This document shows, piece by piece, positions 1-10,636 of a stretch of 64,000 bases of DNA. The notes under the pieces are model-generated. The model ran no database searches. It saw nothing but the letters and a program-made list of their open reading frames with translations, and was not told the origin of the DNA. The number at the start of each line of letters is the position of its first letter. The first letter of the stretch is position 1. Source of the stretch: Orbilia blumenaviensis (lineage: Eukaryota > Ascomycota > Orbiliomycetes > Orbiliales > Orbiliaceae); the NCBI GenBank assembly GCA_036872755.1, contig JAVHNS010000003.1, forward strand, positions 3,410,001 to 3,474,000, read 5' to 3'. Both the position numbers and the translations under genes were made by a program.

Positions 1-258
1 TTAAATCCGATAAACCTCGTATGTCGAGGCTCCTCGATCTTATCAATTCCGCAAACCGTTATTTAAGTCGCCGCTTCTCTTCACTAGTTTGAAGGCATAA
101 GTCTTTCATCCACCCCCACGAAAGGTACGTCTCCTGATGGACAGTTTCTTTAGCTTTCAAAGTTGTCTAATCTTCTATTATAGCTCAAAGCCTTTGGGGT
201 AGTCCCGAAGCTTCAAATTTCTACTCTCTAGAAGGAAATTCTCGATATTTGAGTCAGC
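1..258. other. Upstream region of the first F-box gene
   Basis: No gene is visible. The stretch leads into the ATG at 259 and probably holds the promoter and 5' UTR of that gene. No repeat or RNA signal stands out. Confidence 0.4.
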
Positions 259-1341
259 ATGGACGAATCAAATACGTCGCGAAAAGGCTTCAAACAAAAC
301 GCCTTTCACAGACGAGCGGCTTCCAACATCGCCCGAACGTCTGGGAATCGTATCAAACGGTCCCTCGCATACCAGAAGAAAATGAAAGTTCGAAAGATCT
401 ACAACAGTATGACAGAGAAAGATGAGGGGTTATGTCCGCCTGCCGAAGGTGGAGTACCTCTTGCAGAACCACTTACGCTTCCTGCACCACCACCAATTCT
501 AGACGGTCTTCCGGTACATGCCTGGGAGATAATCCTGGAAAAGTTGAAATATCACGACCTCCGCGCGGTTCGAAACACTTCTCAGGGACTGCGCAACTTG
601 GTCAACGAAGCATTGACGTCTTTCGAAATCATCCGAAGGAGGATGTATAAATCGAGCCTTGGCCATTCGGCCAGGCTCATCGGCATGACAGATGGAGGCA
701 AGCGAAAGTCGTCAACATGCAGAAGTCGAATATTCGAGATGCACCCACTTCTGAATGGGTTCATCTACGCCACACCGGATTTCAAGATCTTCACCGTTCA
801 GAAAATCGACATCGGCTGCTGGAGAGATCCCTACGTGTTCCCTGTTATCACGGGTCTCGAAGTGGAGCAGGAAAACGCCACAGAGCCACCGACTTCATGT
901 CTTCAGCTGGAAATTGAGGGATTCGGAGTTCCGATCCCCTCTCATATCATCAAGCCCACCGATATACAGGGGGCGCCCCGAGCCATCACAGTAGTAGATG
1001 TGCTCGAAGGATATGCTGCAATGCTAGAGCTTCCTGTTACGCAAGAGCAGGAGCATGCCTATCGAGTGGTGGGAGCTCTTGAGGTCACTCAAAGGGCAGA
1101 AGACCGCCAGCAGAGGTGCTGTTACGCTTTCTACGACGAGTATGGTGAGGAAGATCTTGAAGCTGAAGCTAAACCTTTGCCAACACCGACGACCCAAAAG
1201 GACCTACAAAGAGCAAGACGTCGTGATGCTGATAATAAGGGTAGGGCCCTTATGCAATTTTGGAAGGCGGGAATTAGTGCCAGAGGAGACTTGAGAGTGT
1301 GTACTGCGATATTCATGCCGGTGCCGCCCAATCTAGAATAA
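259..1341 (+). CDS. F-box protein, 360 aa
   Basis: Intronless ORF with an ATG start. A basic N-terminal tail (about residues 1-50, rich in R and K) precedes a proline-rich linker. An F-box-like helix bundle follows at about residues 83-125: it opens LDGLPVHAW, continues with a hydrophobic EIILEKL helix, and ends RNTSQGLRNLV. F-box proteins normally bridge a target to the SKP1-cullin ubiquitin ligase; the target-binding C-terminal two thirds here match no repeat type I recognise (no LRR, WD or Kelch pattern). It is one of eight F-box or F-box-like genes in the window, but its C-terminal part does not obviously align with the others. The ORF length and the F-box leave little doubt that it is real; the substrate is unknown. 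Confidence 0.8.
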   Translation: MDESNTSRKGFKQNAFHRRAASNIARTSGNRIKRSLAYQKKMKVRKIYNSMTEKDEGLCPPAEGGVPLAEPLTLPAPPPILDGLPVHAWEIILEKLKYHDLRAVRNTSQGLRNLVNEALTSFEIIRRRMYKSSLGHSARLIGMTDGGKRKSSTCRSRIFEMHPLLNGFIYATPDFKIFTVQKIDIGCWRDPYVFPVITGLEVEQENATEPPTSCLQLEIEGFGVPIPSHIIKPTDIQGAPRAITVVDVLEGYAAMLELPVTQEQEHAYRVVGALEVTQRAEDRQQRCCYAFYDEYGEEDLEAEAKPLPTPTTQKDLQRARRRDADNKGRALMQFWKAGISARGDLRVCTAIFMPVPPNLE

Positions 1342-3018
1342 GTGTTAGCGTGGAGCATTTCGAAATGGAAGTGAGAGGGAATTGCTTTGGTCCGACGCAA
1401 ATTAACGAGGGGAATACAAAAGAATGGGACCACGGATAAAATGCAGATGGTCGTGTGATATGGTCATGGTGAACTCGAATGTATATATGGATGGGAGCAA
1501 GTTCTGATTTAAATACTGGGAAATACTTGCGCTATTATGGTATGAACTTCATGACCATGCATCCGTATGAGACATGGCCCTATAGGTACCTAAATATGGC
1601 CATAAAAGTGCAGTTTTGTAAGTAAGCTGGGCCGCATGGTGGCAGGTACCGCAGGATATATCCTCCATAGCACCACTACCCGGCAGCAGTAGGTTGCTCT
1701 AGAAACTCAGAGAATGTGTCCTACCTAAGGCCCGTTAGACTCTTCTAGGTTACCCCAACCCCGGCCTTGCAACGCGTAGATGTAGTACCAATCGACGATT
1801 AGCACCACTCGCCGCCGCTTTAGGAAAATTACCGGATTAGGCAATTTTTGACTCAGTTGAACCTTTCCGGGGTGGCAGCTCCGCAGATCCTAAAGTTGCG
1901 CGGGAAAAGGCTAGATCTAAGGAAGAAACTAACACTTCGACCTCGGCTTCGATACTAAGGTATGGAGTAGTAGTGTATCATAATCGAGCCCGTATCGAGC
2001 CCGTCGATTGAGTAATTTCCTATAGCCATTGCTGCCAAGTTCTCCATTCCTCGAGACTAAGTCGACCTTGAATCCCAAGTTAACTTTAATCAATCGCTAC
2101 AATCGATATCCTGATGATTTCCTGACTAGTACCCGATGATATGAACGGAAAGCGGAAATTTTTATTTCGCCTTCCTTCTTAAAATGAATACAGTTGTAGT
2201 CTCTAGCTTTGGAGGGGATGGTTATGGTTACGGGAATGGAACTAAACGAAAAACCGAAGACCGCAATACCGCGACAGAGCGGGGGTAGGAGGCGAATGAC
2301 TTTAGTAAAAAGGCTATATTAGCGGGGTGTCTCATAGCGGCGGTGCGACCGGCGTGGAGAGGGGGTACATTGTCATTCTCAACCGGAGTTCCGAGTTGAC
2401 CGTAGAGCGAGAGCGAGAGGGTTTGTATCGTGCTAGTGAAGGATTCGATGGTGGTGATCAGAGAGAGGCCTTCAACGAGAAGGCAGGCGGTATATATTCT
2501 CTCCTATAAGGCTAGGTCAGCTTGGCGATGCTTGAATGCGCGCGAGGACCCCGGCTCTCAGTTATAGTCACCCAAAGCTCGCTAATATACTTTGTAAACC
2601 TCGATACTCTTGTAAATCTCCGCTGAGAGTTAGTATCCATGTCAAATAATTCAATGACGCAACTCGCGCCTTAGGTGGGGAATATCAAGCAAGTAGGTAG
2701 TAGACAAATTAGGAGACGAAACACTAGGCGGGCGGAGGGGCAGACAGAGCTTGGATTCGAAGTAGGTACCTAGGTAGTAGGCGGAATTTGGGTAGTTAGG
2801 CGGGATAATGACAAGTCTTTAATGTTCGATGAATACCTTGGTAGGCTGGATGATGTTTAGCCTAGTGGTATAAAACCCTTCGGTAGAAAGGTCGTTAATG
2901 TTGCTATGCTTGGATAGAGAGAAGAGGGGGGCGGAGGGGGCTGGAGGGCAAAAGACGCCATAGCCTATCAGGGCTCTGTCAATTCTTTTTGGCGGTGGGC
3001 ATGGAGTTTAATTAAGGG
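1342..3018. other. Gene-free stretch
   Basis: No convincing coding region. The short ORFs present lack codon bias and similarity. The DNA contains many TAGG/CCTA-rich words and a short duplicated word (atcgagcccgt near 1984-2004) but no organised repeat. It may be 3' flanking sequence or old decayed DNA. Confidence 0.45.
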
Positions 3019-3027
3019 TATATATAT
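3019..3027 (+). promoter_or_regulatory. TATA box of tRNA-like unit 1
   Basis: The motif GGGTATATATAT sits about 25 bp upstream of the tRNA-like unit at 3049. Similar TATA motifs (GGGTTTATATAT on the transcribed strand) occur at the same distance before units 2 and 3, which argues for a real upstream promoter element rather than chance AT-richness. Confidence 0.5.
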
Positions 3028-3048
3028 TCTCGTTTGCTCTATGGTAGA

Positions 3049-3192
3049 TAAGAATGGCCCGGTAGTTCAGTGGTAGGGTCAAATGCGCGTCCGTAGTCAG
3101 TTTCCGGATTGGCTGCGTTGATACATGCGTGTCGGTAATTACGCTCTCAGAGATGGGTCCGCGATCAATCCATTGGGCTGCCACCATTCTTA
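3049..3192 (+). ncRNA. tRNA-like pol III unit, copy 1
   Basis: A 144-bp unit bounded by TAAGAATGG at the left and its exact complement CCATTCTTA at the right, so the transcript could close in a 9-bp stem. Inside, TAGTTCAGTGG at 3063-3073 matches the tRNA A-box pattern and GATCAATCC near the 3' end resembles a B-box. An inner stem CCCGG/TTGGG is possible. It is followed by a run of eight T (3194-3201), the usual pol III stop, and preceded by a TATA box. The D-arm does not close as in a true tRNA and the A-to-B distance is about 100 bp, so this is not a canonical tRNA gene. It is a near-identical inverted copy of 6485-6622. It could be a tRNA-derived SINE or a structured pol III RNA. Confidence 0.55.
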
Positions 3193-3193
3193 C

Positions 3194-3201
3194 TTTTTTT
3201 T
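3194..3201 (+). terminator. Pol III-type T-run after unit 1
   Basis: Eight consecutive T two bases after the closing repeat of the tRNA-like unit. The equivalent position after copies 2 and 3 also has T8 and T6. Confidence 0.5.
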
Positions 3202-3888
3202 GCAATTTTTATGTATAGCCTAGCCAGCAGCTAAAGTCTGGCCCCTAGACTACACCACCCTGCCTATGTTGCCATTGCGCATACTCCTTTTTAGGATCTA
3301 AGCATTGAGACAGGAGACTTTAATAAGAGTGCACCCCCCGTTGTACAGGTACATAAAGCTAGTCCTTTGGAATTCGCGGTAATCTCTTGCAAAAAATACC
3401 GATGGGAACCCTTAGGCCCTCACGACTACCTACGCATTGAAGCCTAGGTACATAGCGGTATATAGCCATATTTCGACATACTATCAATTCCGTTCTCATC
3501 GCCTGGCAACCCGACTTGAAAGCTAGCTTCTAGCTTCTAGCATAAATTTTTTATAATTTAATATACAGTCTGATCATCAGTATGCATTACATGACCACGT
3601 AAACAGTACAAGCCTGTAGAAGCTGGCTTGTAGAGTCAGATTTAACCATAGCGGCAGCTGCGATCTGGTATTAAAATGTACACATACGTCTGACGCACCC
3701 GTACTTACCGCTCAGGAGCTACATCCGATAGAGGAAATTATTGGAAATTCGTAACAGAAAAAAATAAAATACTAATAATAATAATAATAATAATAATAAT
3801 AAGAATAATAACAACAACGTAAACTTAAAAAAAAGAGAGAGATGAGAGGAAAGGAACGGGAAAAAAAAGAAGGACCAGCCAACACCGA
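3202..3888. other. Gene-free stretch with TAA microsatellite
   Basis: No gene is visible. A short TAA/AAT trinucleotide microsatellite lies at about 3772-3802 and continues as interrupted AAT/AAC units to about 3820. The end of this stretch probably forms the 3' UTR of the minus-strand gene that stops at 3889. Confidence 0.45.
3772..3820. repeat. TAA/AAT microsatellite
   Basis: About ten perfect TAA units followed by interrupted AAT and AAC units, seen directly in the sequence. Confidence 0.85.
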
Positions 3889-5335
3889 CTAAACCAAGTG
3901 ATAGGCGTCATACTGGGCCCGAAGCCTGTTCAGCATCTGCTGTCCAGCAGCTTTCAGGGCCTGGCAACGGTTTCGCCCTTTCCCTTGGGTAGTCCACTTC
4001 ATGAACCCTGGGGGGATAGTCGTGACAACGACGTTCGCCTCCCGGTGTCTATTTCTCCGACCCCGTCCTGGCGTTGATTCGCAACTAAGCCCCTTCTCAA
4101 TGCAGAATGTGGTCAGCTCCGGGCAGTACTTCTGGATAAGCAATGCAATAACTCGGGAATGGCCTCCGAGTTCAGAAGTAGTGAGAGTAGGGGCGACGGC
4201 AGCATCCTCCATGACGATATCATCGTCATCGTCTCGAGCTTCGGCACCAGGGCCAGAACAAGAACTAGAACCAGCTTTCTCCTTACCCACTCCAAGCTTG
4301 AGCAGGTACTTGGCCGGGATGGCGACTCTCTTGTCAATCTCTGACAGAGTCAGAGCGACCAGACACTTCAAGGAAGATACGATCTCTGGTAAGAGATCGT
4401 CGTTTCCTGTTGCGCACAGCAACGCCAAAACCTCCAACTTCTCCAACGGCATCTTCCTCCTCTTGTTGCCCTCGGACCTGTAAACAGCGTTCACTTGGAA
4501 CGCGGAAGACCACGCCCCAATTTGTCCGGCAGAGGATACGTGCCCGACAATATCCTAATCATTGCAGAGGAGGAGTTAGCAAACAATTGATCACATAGGA
4601 TCTAGCGACGTCAGGATTGGCCGGGCACGTTTGTCACTGGGCATGTTTTATAGACTTGGGATTTGCGGCTTCAGGGGAGCCTTCAAAAGAGTCTTGTGTT
4701 GATAGCTTACCTCGATGATATTGTCTGGCACGTTCCCAGACAACAGCTTCCTAGCCTCGTTCTGGACCAATCCCCTGAGGGCCTCAATCCCCAGGTTGAT
4801 ACTCTCCGCCATCTGGCTGGTCGGTGCCTTGTTGAGTCGGAACTTCGAAAGTTCCTTCTCAGCCAAGGAGACCTGCTTCTCCGTGAGCCGAAGCTCAAAC
4901 CTGACCAACTTGGTATTGGGAAAGTATACGACTTTCCCAGGCCCGTCTGAGCGAGGCCGCCTCTTCCTAGCAGGAGCAAGGCCTGCTCTTCCTGCTGGCT
5001 CCTCCGTCTCTTCAAGCTCCTCCTCCTCCTCCTCTTTGTCCTCATCTTCATTCTCCTCCTCTTCCTCTTCTCCTTCTCGCTCCGTCTCCTCCCGATCCTG
5101 CTCCTGATCCTCCTTGGGTTAGCAATCATTTCTATCAATCTTTATTTTGTATAGAATGGAATTGGGGACCTACAGGAGGAGCACACCGCAAAGTCACCCT
5201 TTCGAGTGGCTTGGATCTCCTTATCTCCTCCTCAGTCTGTTTTAGATCAAGTCAGTTACTGCCCACATTGGTCTAGGGGATTTCAGAGTCTAGCTCGATA
5301 CTTACTGGAGGAGCACATCTCAACGACAGTTGCAT
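3889..5335 (-). CDS. Unknown acidic protein, 4 exons, about 386 aa
   Basis: Reconstructed exons (minus strand): 5335-5306, 5236-5174, about 5112-4711 and 4554-3889. All junctions keep one frame; introns are 69, about 61 and 156 bp. The last intron has a GTAAGC donor, a GCTAAC branch site and a TTAG acceptor; the exact acceptor of the second intron (CAAG, or an AG a few bases on) is less certain. The first two exons encode the short repeats LSLRCAPP and TLRCAPP. Exon 3 is very acidic (E and D runs) and then turns basic (ARKRRPR), followed by a helical segment rich in leucine and lysine. Exon 4 encodes a helical leucine-rich part, an acidic patch DDDDDIVMED and a basic C-terminus. I recognise no domain. 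The acidic-then-basic layout would suit a nuclear protein, which is only inference. Confidence 0.6.
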
Positions 5336-6474
5336 CTTTTGGGAAATAAAATACACGACTACGCGTGTATTCTTCTAATATCGGGGGGGCAATGGGAAAA
5401 TTTATCTTGCGAGGAAGGTTTTATTTGGGAATAGTGGGTTAGGGGTATCTAGATGGAAAGAGATGGAGATCAGGAAAAGGTGCCGAGTAATTAGAGATAG
5501 TGGGGGCTTAAATACTTTTCGTTGCTGAAGACGTGGGAATTCGACGTACAACTTAAAGATATGCATCATGACGTTATTGATTGAAATTATCTACATATAA
5601 TATCTCAAGCTGTGAACGATGCAAGCAACTTCAAATCTCATTGGAGTTTTCTGGAAGCGAATACCGCAAACTTTCAAACGTCAGACGCGAGAGAAAAGTT
5701 ATTGGTTGTTATTCCTTCGCAACCTGCGTCTACGACGACCAAATGATACCGCCGTAGCAGAGTAGTTCCAATTATTAGCCCTCTGTATATCCATTTGCAG
5801 CACGGTTACACGGTCTCCTGTGATTAATCCCGCGGGTTTAGCTCTCTACCCGTAGCCTTATCAATTTTATGGGACGATACTAAGAAGAAAGAAATCATTA
5901 TAAAGAGTATTGTGTCCGATTCTAAAGTACTAGTTCTAGAACGAAGGTTGCGCGGAAAACTTTTCGTCACGAGCGCGAGCGGGCGATAAAAACAGGAGGC
6001 CTCCTATATAAAATTAATCAAAACTTATATCCATTAGTACTATGAGACTAATCCATTAGCACGCTTAGACATAGCGTGCAACGTACTCCCGTTCATTGCC
6101 ATACAACGGGGGTCATTGTAAGTTGTTCGATAAGAGGATCCACCTCGAAGCATCTCCATGTCATAGAAGATCAGGAACGTTAACATCTCTTGCTTGGTGG
6201 CTTCGTCGGAAAGAAATAAACTACGGCGTTGGATCTGACACTGCTGAGCCGGCAGAGTAGTACGTAGGAACAGGCTAGGTGAGAGCGACGTCGGTATACT
6301 AGTATGTAGATAGGTGAATAGATGATCACATGATAAAATTAGGCTTCAAAATAGTTATCTGATGTCGAGGCTCTGTTCACTGCACAAAAGCCGCATGATG
6401 AGCGTTATACGGAAGCTATAACGTATAGGGAGGGGTCATTAGTGTAAACAATAAAGAGGGGTGCAAAAAAGTCG
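5336..6474. other. Gene-free stretch upstream of the acidic gene
   Basis: No ORF with convincing coding character. The first few hundred bases probably carry the promoter of the minus-strand gene starting at 5335. No tRNA, repeat or transposon end was found before the T-run at 6476. Confidence 0.4.
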
Positions 6475-6475
6475 C

Positions 6476-6483
6476 AAAAAAAA
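6476..6483 (-). terminator. Pol III-type T-run after unit 2
   Basis: Eight A on the plus strand, read as eight T immediately downstream of the minus-strand tRNA-like unit 6485-6622. A second run of six lies a few bases further on. Confidence 0.5.
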
Positions 6484-6484
6484 G

Positions 6485-6622
6485 TAAGAATGGTGGCAGC
6501 CCAATGGATTGATCGCGGACCTATCTCTGAGAGCGTAATTACCGATACGCATGTATCAACGCAGCCGTTTCCGACTACGGACGCGCATTTGACCCTACCA
6601 CTGAACCACCGGGCCATTCTTA
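6485..6622 (-). ncRNA. tRNA-like pol III unit, copy 2
   Basis: A 138-bp minus-strand unit, the inverted near-copy of 3049-3192. It has the same TAAGAATGG and CCATTCTTA ends, A-box-like GGTTCAGTGG and B-box-like GATCAATCC. The main difference is a 6-bp shorter middle, plus a few substitutions such as GTGTCG to GTATCG. A TATA motif lies about 25 bp upstream (minus strand) and T8 follows. Retention of ends, boxes, TATA and terminator in both copies while the loop region varies is what selection on a transcript, or mobility of the whole unit, would give. Confidence 0.55.
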
Positions 6623-6643
6623 CAAACCAGTACCTAACTTTGA

Positions 6644-6652
6644 ATATATAAA
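6644..6652 (-). promoter_or_regulatory. TATA box of tRNA-like unit 2
   Basis: Minus-strand GGGTTTATATATTC about 25 bp upstream of the unit ending at 6622. The same motif and spacing precede unit 3, and a close variant precedes unit 1. Confidence 0.5.
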
Positions 6653-6688
6653 CCCATAATAAAATTCCGTCCCCGAAAAGAAAAGTGC

Positions 6689-6694
6689 AAAAAA
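6689..6694 (-). terminator. Pol III-type T-run after unit 3
   Basis: Six T on the minus strand about 10 bp after the end of the third tRNA-like unit, in a context (GACTTTTTTGCAC) shared with the second T-run behind unit 2. Confidence 0.45.
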
Positions 6695-6702
6695 GTCAGA
6701 CG

Positions 6703-6861
6703 TAAGAATGGAGGTATCCAGGGTTTGATCCCGAGACCCGGCCGGTCCTATATTTGTAGAAGCGTAGTTGCCTGCAGACACACTAAGTATCACGCAAATA
6801 GTGCAAGCCCCCACAAGGTCCGTTAGTGAACTTACCACTTGGGCTACCGCACCCATCCTTA
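6703..6861 (-). ncRNA. tRNA-like pol III unit, divergent copy 3
   Basis: A 159-bp minus-strand unit with the same architecture but different internal sequence. The ends are TAAGGATGG and CCATTCTTA, which still pair (one G-U). It has an A-box-like TAGCCCAAGTGG, a B-box-like GGGATCAAACCC, a TATA box 25 bp upstream and T6 downstream. Only the outer stem, control elements and flanks are shared with copies 1 and 2, so this is a second family member rather than a recent duplicate. It lies only about 80 bp from copy 2 in the same orientation. Confidence 0.5.
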
Positions 6862-6882
6862 CAGACCATTTGTAAAATGCAG

Positions 6883-6891
6883 ATATATAAA
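6883..6891 (-). promoter_or_regulatory. TATA box of tRNA-like unit 3
   Basis: Minus-strand GGGGTTTATATATC about 25 bp upstream of unit 3. Confidence 0.45.
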
Positions 6892-9800
6892 CCCCTTTGT
6901 CAATTCAGTTTAGTCACCGCCATAGTTTGCAGCCCCCATATAACACTAGGTATCTTCCACCCGGACTAGTCTTCCACCACTGCTCGTGTCCCCTATCACC
7001 TCAACCCGCACCCCTAGGACCCATCACCACCCTATTGCACTGCCATCACTATCGCCATCATATGATCACGTCGCCATCATCACTATTGTTACCATCTGAT
7101 AACAATAACCACCATCCCATTCGCCGTAGGCATCCCTACCAAGACATTCTCCGGCTGCTAACCTCGAGTAAAATAGCACTATTCCAAGACTTTTTAATTT
7201 CCATTCATTTCTGAGGTCTATATAATCCCCGTACTCGTTTTGGCTCCTCCCTTGCCCTCCTATAGCCCTAAATGCTTCATGGAATAAATTGGCTAACTTG
7301 ACTCTTTCTGATGAAAGGGAATCAGTAATCGGCCCCGGAATTACTATAAAGCGAAAATAACTTCTTACGACGATAGCGGCGGCAAATAATATATCCGTGG
7401 AATCTACCATCACCAACAGCTAGAGATGCGCCACAGATCCTTTTTGGAAACCCTTTCTAAGGCCATGGAATCCAAGATTATCAAAACTCTATCGATTGTC
7501 GAGCAGGGTCCCTCGGTCCGCTGGCATTATGGAATAAATAGCTTCCTACAATTTCCAGTTAGCTCGTGGTTTACCGAGAAGCTTCTGCACAAGTCTTCAA
7601 ATCATTTCATTAGTTTCCCCCAGTTCTATCTAGCTCTTATACTAAGCTACGATATATCTACACCCCCCCAGGCTACCAAACCCAAACATTATCTTCGAAG
7701 GCGCTACTGGCATGCTAAACTGCACTTTACCTCCATATATATACCGCTAAATCTAATATCTATTATATACAGGCACTAATAACGTTTAAAAACACTACTT
7801 GCCGCCCGCCGGAATACTATCTTATGAGCTAATCAAGGGTGAATACTTCCCACTTGGGATTTTGGAAAGCCTGATACGAGGGCCTTCTCTAAACAGCAGC
7901 AAGCTAGTCTTCTCACTCTGGCCAACCTGATATATCAAACACTACATACAACAATTATATAACATGCATCCATGACACAAATAAGTCGGTGCGAGCCACA
8001 GAACCCAACAGCAGCAAAATATTAACTTTGAAGCTATACGGTTTAGGGCAGTCATGGTCTCGTAGACTTAACCAAAATACGATGACTACCACGAAGAGTA
8101 GCAATACGACTAATGCGATACCCCACATCTGACGCCGAAATGATAGGTACGGCTACATGTATACATCAAAGAGATATGTATGTCAAAAGCGTGGGCGATA
8201 TATATCCTTTGGTTGAATTTTCAGAAGTTGCCTGGAAGGAATCGGAGAAAGAAGAACTTCCGAGAAAGTTCTATCCAACCAACTACGTTTCCATAACCGC
8301 GAATGGGGCTAGACGTAACTCTTTAAGCCAAATCTTTACGAATACATAGATCCAAAGGCACTAGAATGTGGAACTCTTTACCAGCAATATATAAAATCCA
8401 AGTTTGATAAACATTTAATACCGAAATTCCGATGGGGGCCACCGCGACCATGGTTATTCACAATCCAAAATCTTCCAGAATGCCTAAATCGCACGAGATT
8501 AAAGGTTGTTACATTTAAGCAGAGTGTCACGAAGGTGGCTCCTCAGCCTTGAGTGCCCAGAACATGCAAACAACCGATACATTTGGAGTGAATATTCATC
8601 CAACCGCGGGATGTTATAATGAGGCTCACAATTCCTTACAACAAAGACGTTCTTATGCGAAATACGAAAGAATCAGCAGCAAACGAAAGCCTTATAAATC
8701 AAAATTCAGTACACTACTACTTTTATATCTCATTTTAATGTAATTTTATGACTTCCAAGATAGAGTCGACTTATGAAATATGGTCACCATCTGCTGACAT
8801 TGGAATCGAACCAGGCCCTATAATTCAAAAATATAAAGAATGTATGGTTTGTAGCTATATATATTATGACATCACAGCATTATCAGCACCGGCCAACGAT
8901 GCGCCCAAGCATAGCACACCCAAACATGACCGGGCACTGCACCGGCAAGCGATATATTGCGCTACATTATGTAGGGCCGTACGAGCAAACCCGCTTTATC
9001 ACTTCATATATCATGACTCTAGGGGCAAATACATCACATTTTTCCGTAGCATGGCCCTTCAATATTCTAGCCCTACTAGAGTTCGTACTCTGCACATGAG
9101 AACAACAGCTGCTGCTATTTGGCCCACGCCATCCTCGGCTTATAATCATCGGGATATATATAGAACCAAAAGTAATAGTCCTCGATAAGGAACTCCATCT
9201 TATTCAGCAGCCTTTTGATACAAACCTGTGCGAAACTCGACTCCGTTTCAAAACGCTTGATTCGACACCGCAATCGTCCGAGAAGTATCTGTCTATCTGG
9301 GAATAACCGATTTACGATGCCACTGGATGACTGTGGGGGTCGCCATAGTGTGCCCTGAAGATACACTCAAAATTAATCCCGAATACCGCATTTGCAAACC
9401 TTGGGTGCAAGAGCATTCATCTTCTTGTATTGAATATAGGTGCTTATATACAGCGGGCCAGCTACGCGGTTTTTGGAAAACGTGCTAACGTCAGCATGGT
9501 TTGTGGTCACTATGACATGCTATCGTCCTTCCCGATAAACACCTACATACATACCCACAAGTACCAAGACATCTAGACCAGTGTTTCGAAAACATCGCGG
9601 ACCTTACAGCTCTCATAGACAACTGCAATTAGACCCTCTTAGAGGGCTATTGGCTCATTCGAAGCTCTGGTATATACGTATATTACCTACTAGCGACCAG
9701 GAACGTGTGGACTACACCGTAGAATATGAATGTGCGAATTCTTAATGTTAACGCTTCAGTTTCAAATTGACAACAACGAAATCTCACCAGCACTACGCCA

Positions 9801-10636
9801 TTCTTATAAGATGACACTTAACTTAAATGATAGTTAATGCGTGTACGCGGGTGATTAGACACAAGATGTCGATACCTAAATGATGTTGGGTAGCCAGAGT
9901 AAAGTCACATTAGACACTAATATAGTTTCTGAATTTATAGGTATATAAATAAGATGTCAAGAAGAGCAAGGAGAGTAACTGGTTCAGTGAACAATCTTTA
10001 ACTATCTTTTCGTCCACACATCCTATTAATAGCTATTCACTCAGCTTTAAAACATAAACTAGAATTAGTATGCATGTTTTAGGCCTCATCGTGTTCAAAT
10101 AGAGTATGTAAACAAGCCCCTTACAGTATAGATGACATAGGAGTCGATCGTAGCGAGTGGCTTTGGGAAATATATGTCTAACCGCCTCCTGGGAAAGCAT
10201 TTCCGGAACACTAAACGAACTTAATTAGCGTAAACTATACCACAGTATCAAAATCTATCAGCTGGCTTTCTAGTGCGGTTATTTGCCCTGAGCCCAACCC
10301 TATAGCCAGCGCTCAGCACAAGTATCCGATGACTTAGAAACGCCTTCAATAAAAGTAGAATGGGGGCCCAGTGACCAGTACCTGTAAACCGTGAATGCTA
10401 TAAACAGCCTTCGTATATGCCCCCAGCTGCACAAAAATTCCGATTCCTACTATCATGACAATACGCCCGATACCAGGGCAGTAACCCCAAACAAATACAC
10501 GAACATGAGATTCTTCGCGGGCGTATCTTTTCCCTAGACTTGCTGGAAGTTTTGTGGTTAATTGGCCTTGCACTGTATTTAACTGACTATCATTTAATCA
10601 ACCGGTTCTTGATAAAGACGGCAACTTGTAACGGAA
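6892..10636. other. Gene-poor region with decayed reading frames
   Basis: No complete gene is supported. Several open frames of 60-146 codons occur (for example plus strand 7426-7779, 8113-8349 and 8748-9188; minus strand 7066-7416). None has a recognisable domain, a plausible splice partner or steady codon use, and they overlap in different frames. The composition is AT-rich with many TATA words. It looks like old, eroded sequence, possibly former genes or elements; I could not identify a parent. Confidence 0.4.

Noticed and set aside
3049..3192. Canonical tRNA gene
   Set aside because: The A-box and a B-box-like motif are present, but the D-arm does not pair, no anticodon arm is evident and the box spacing is too long.
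4001..4483. Plus-strand ORF of 160 codons
   Set aside because: Lies fully antisense to the last exon of the spliced acidic gene and starts and stops without UTR or splice logic.
9798..9806. Fourth copy of the RNA-unit end CCATTCTTA
   Set aside because: No matching left end, box motifs or T-run in the expected places; a single 9-mer hit can be chance.
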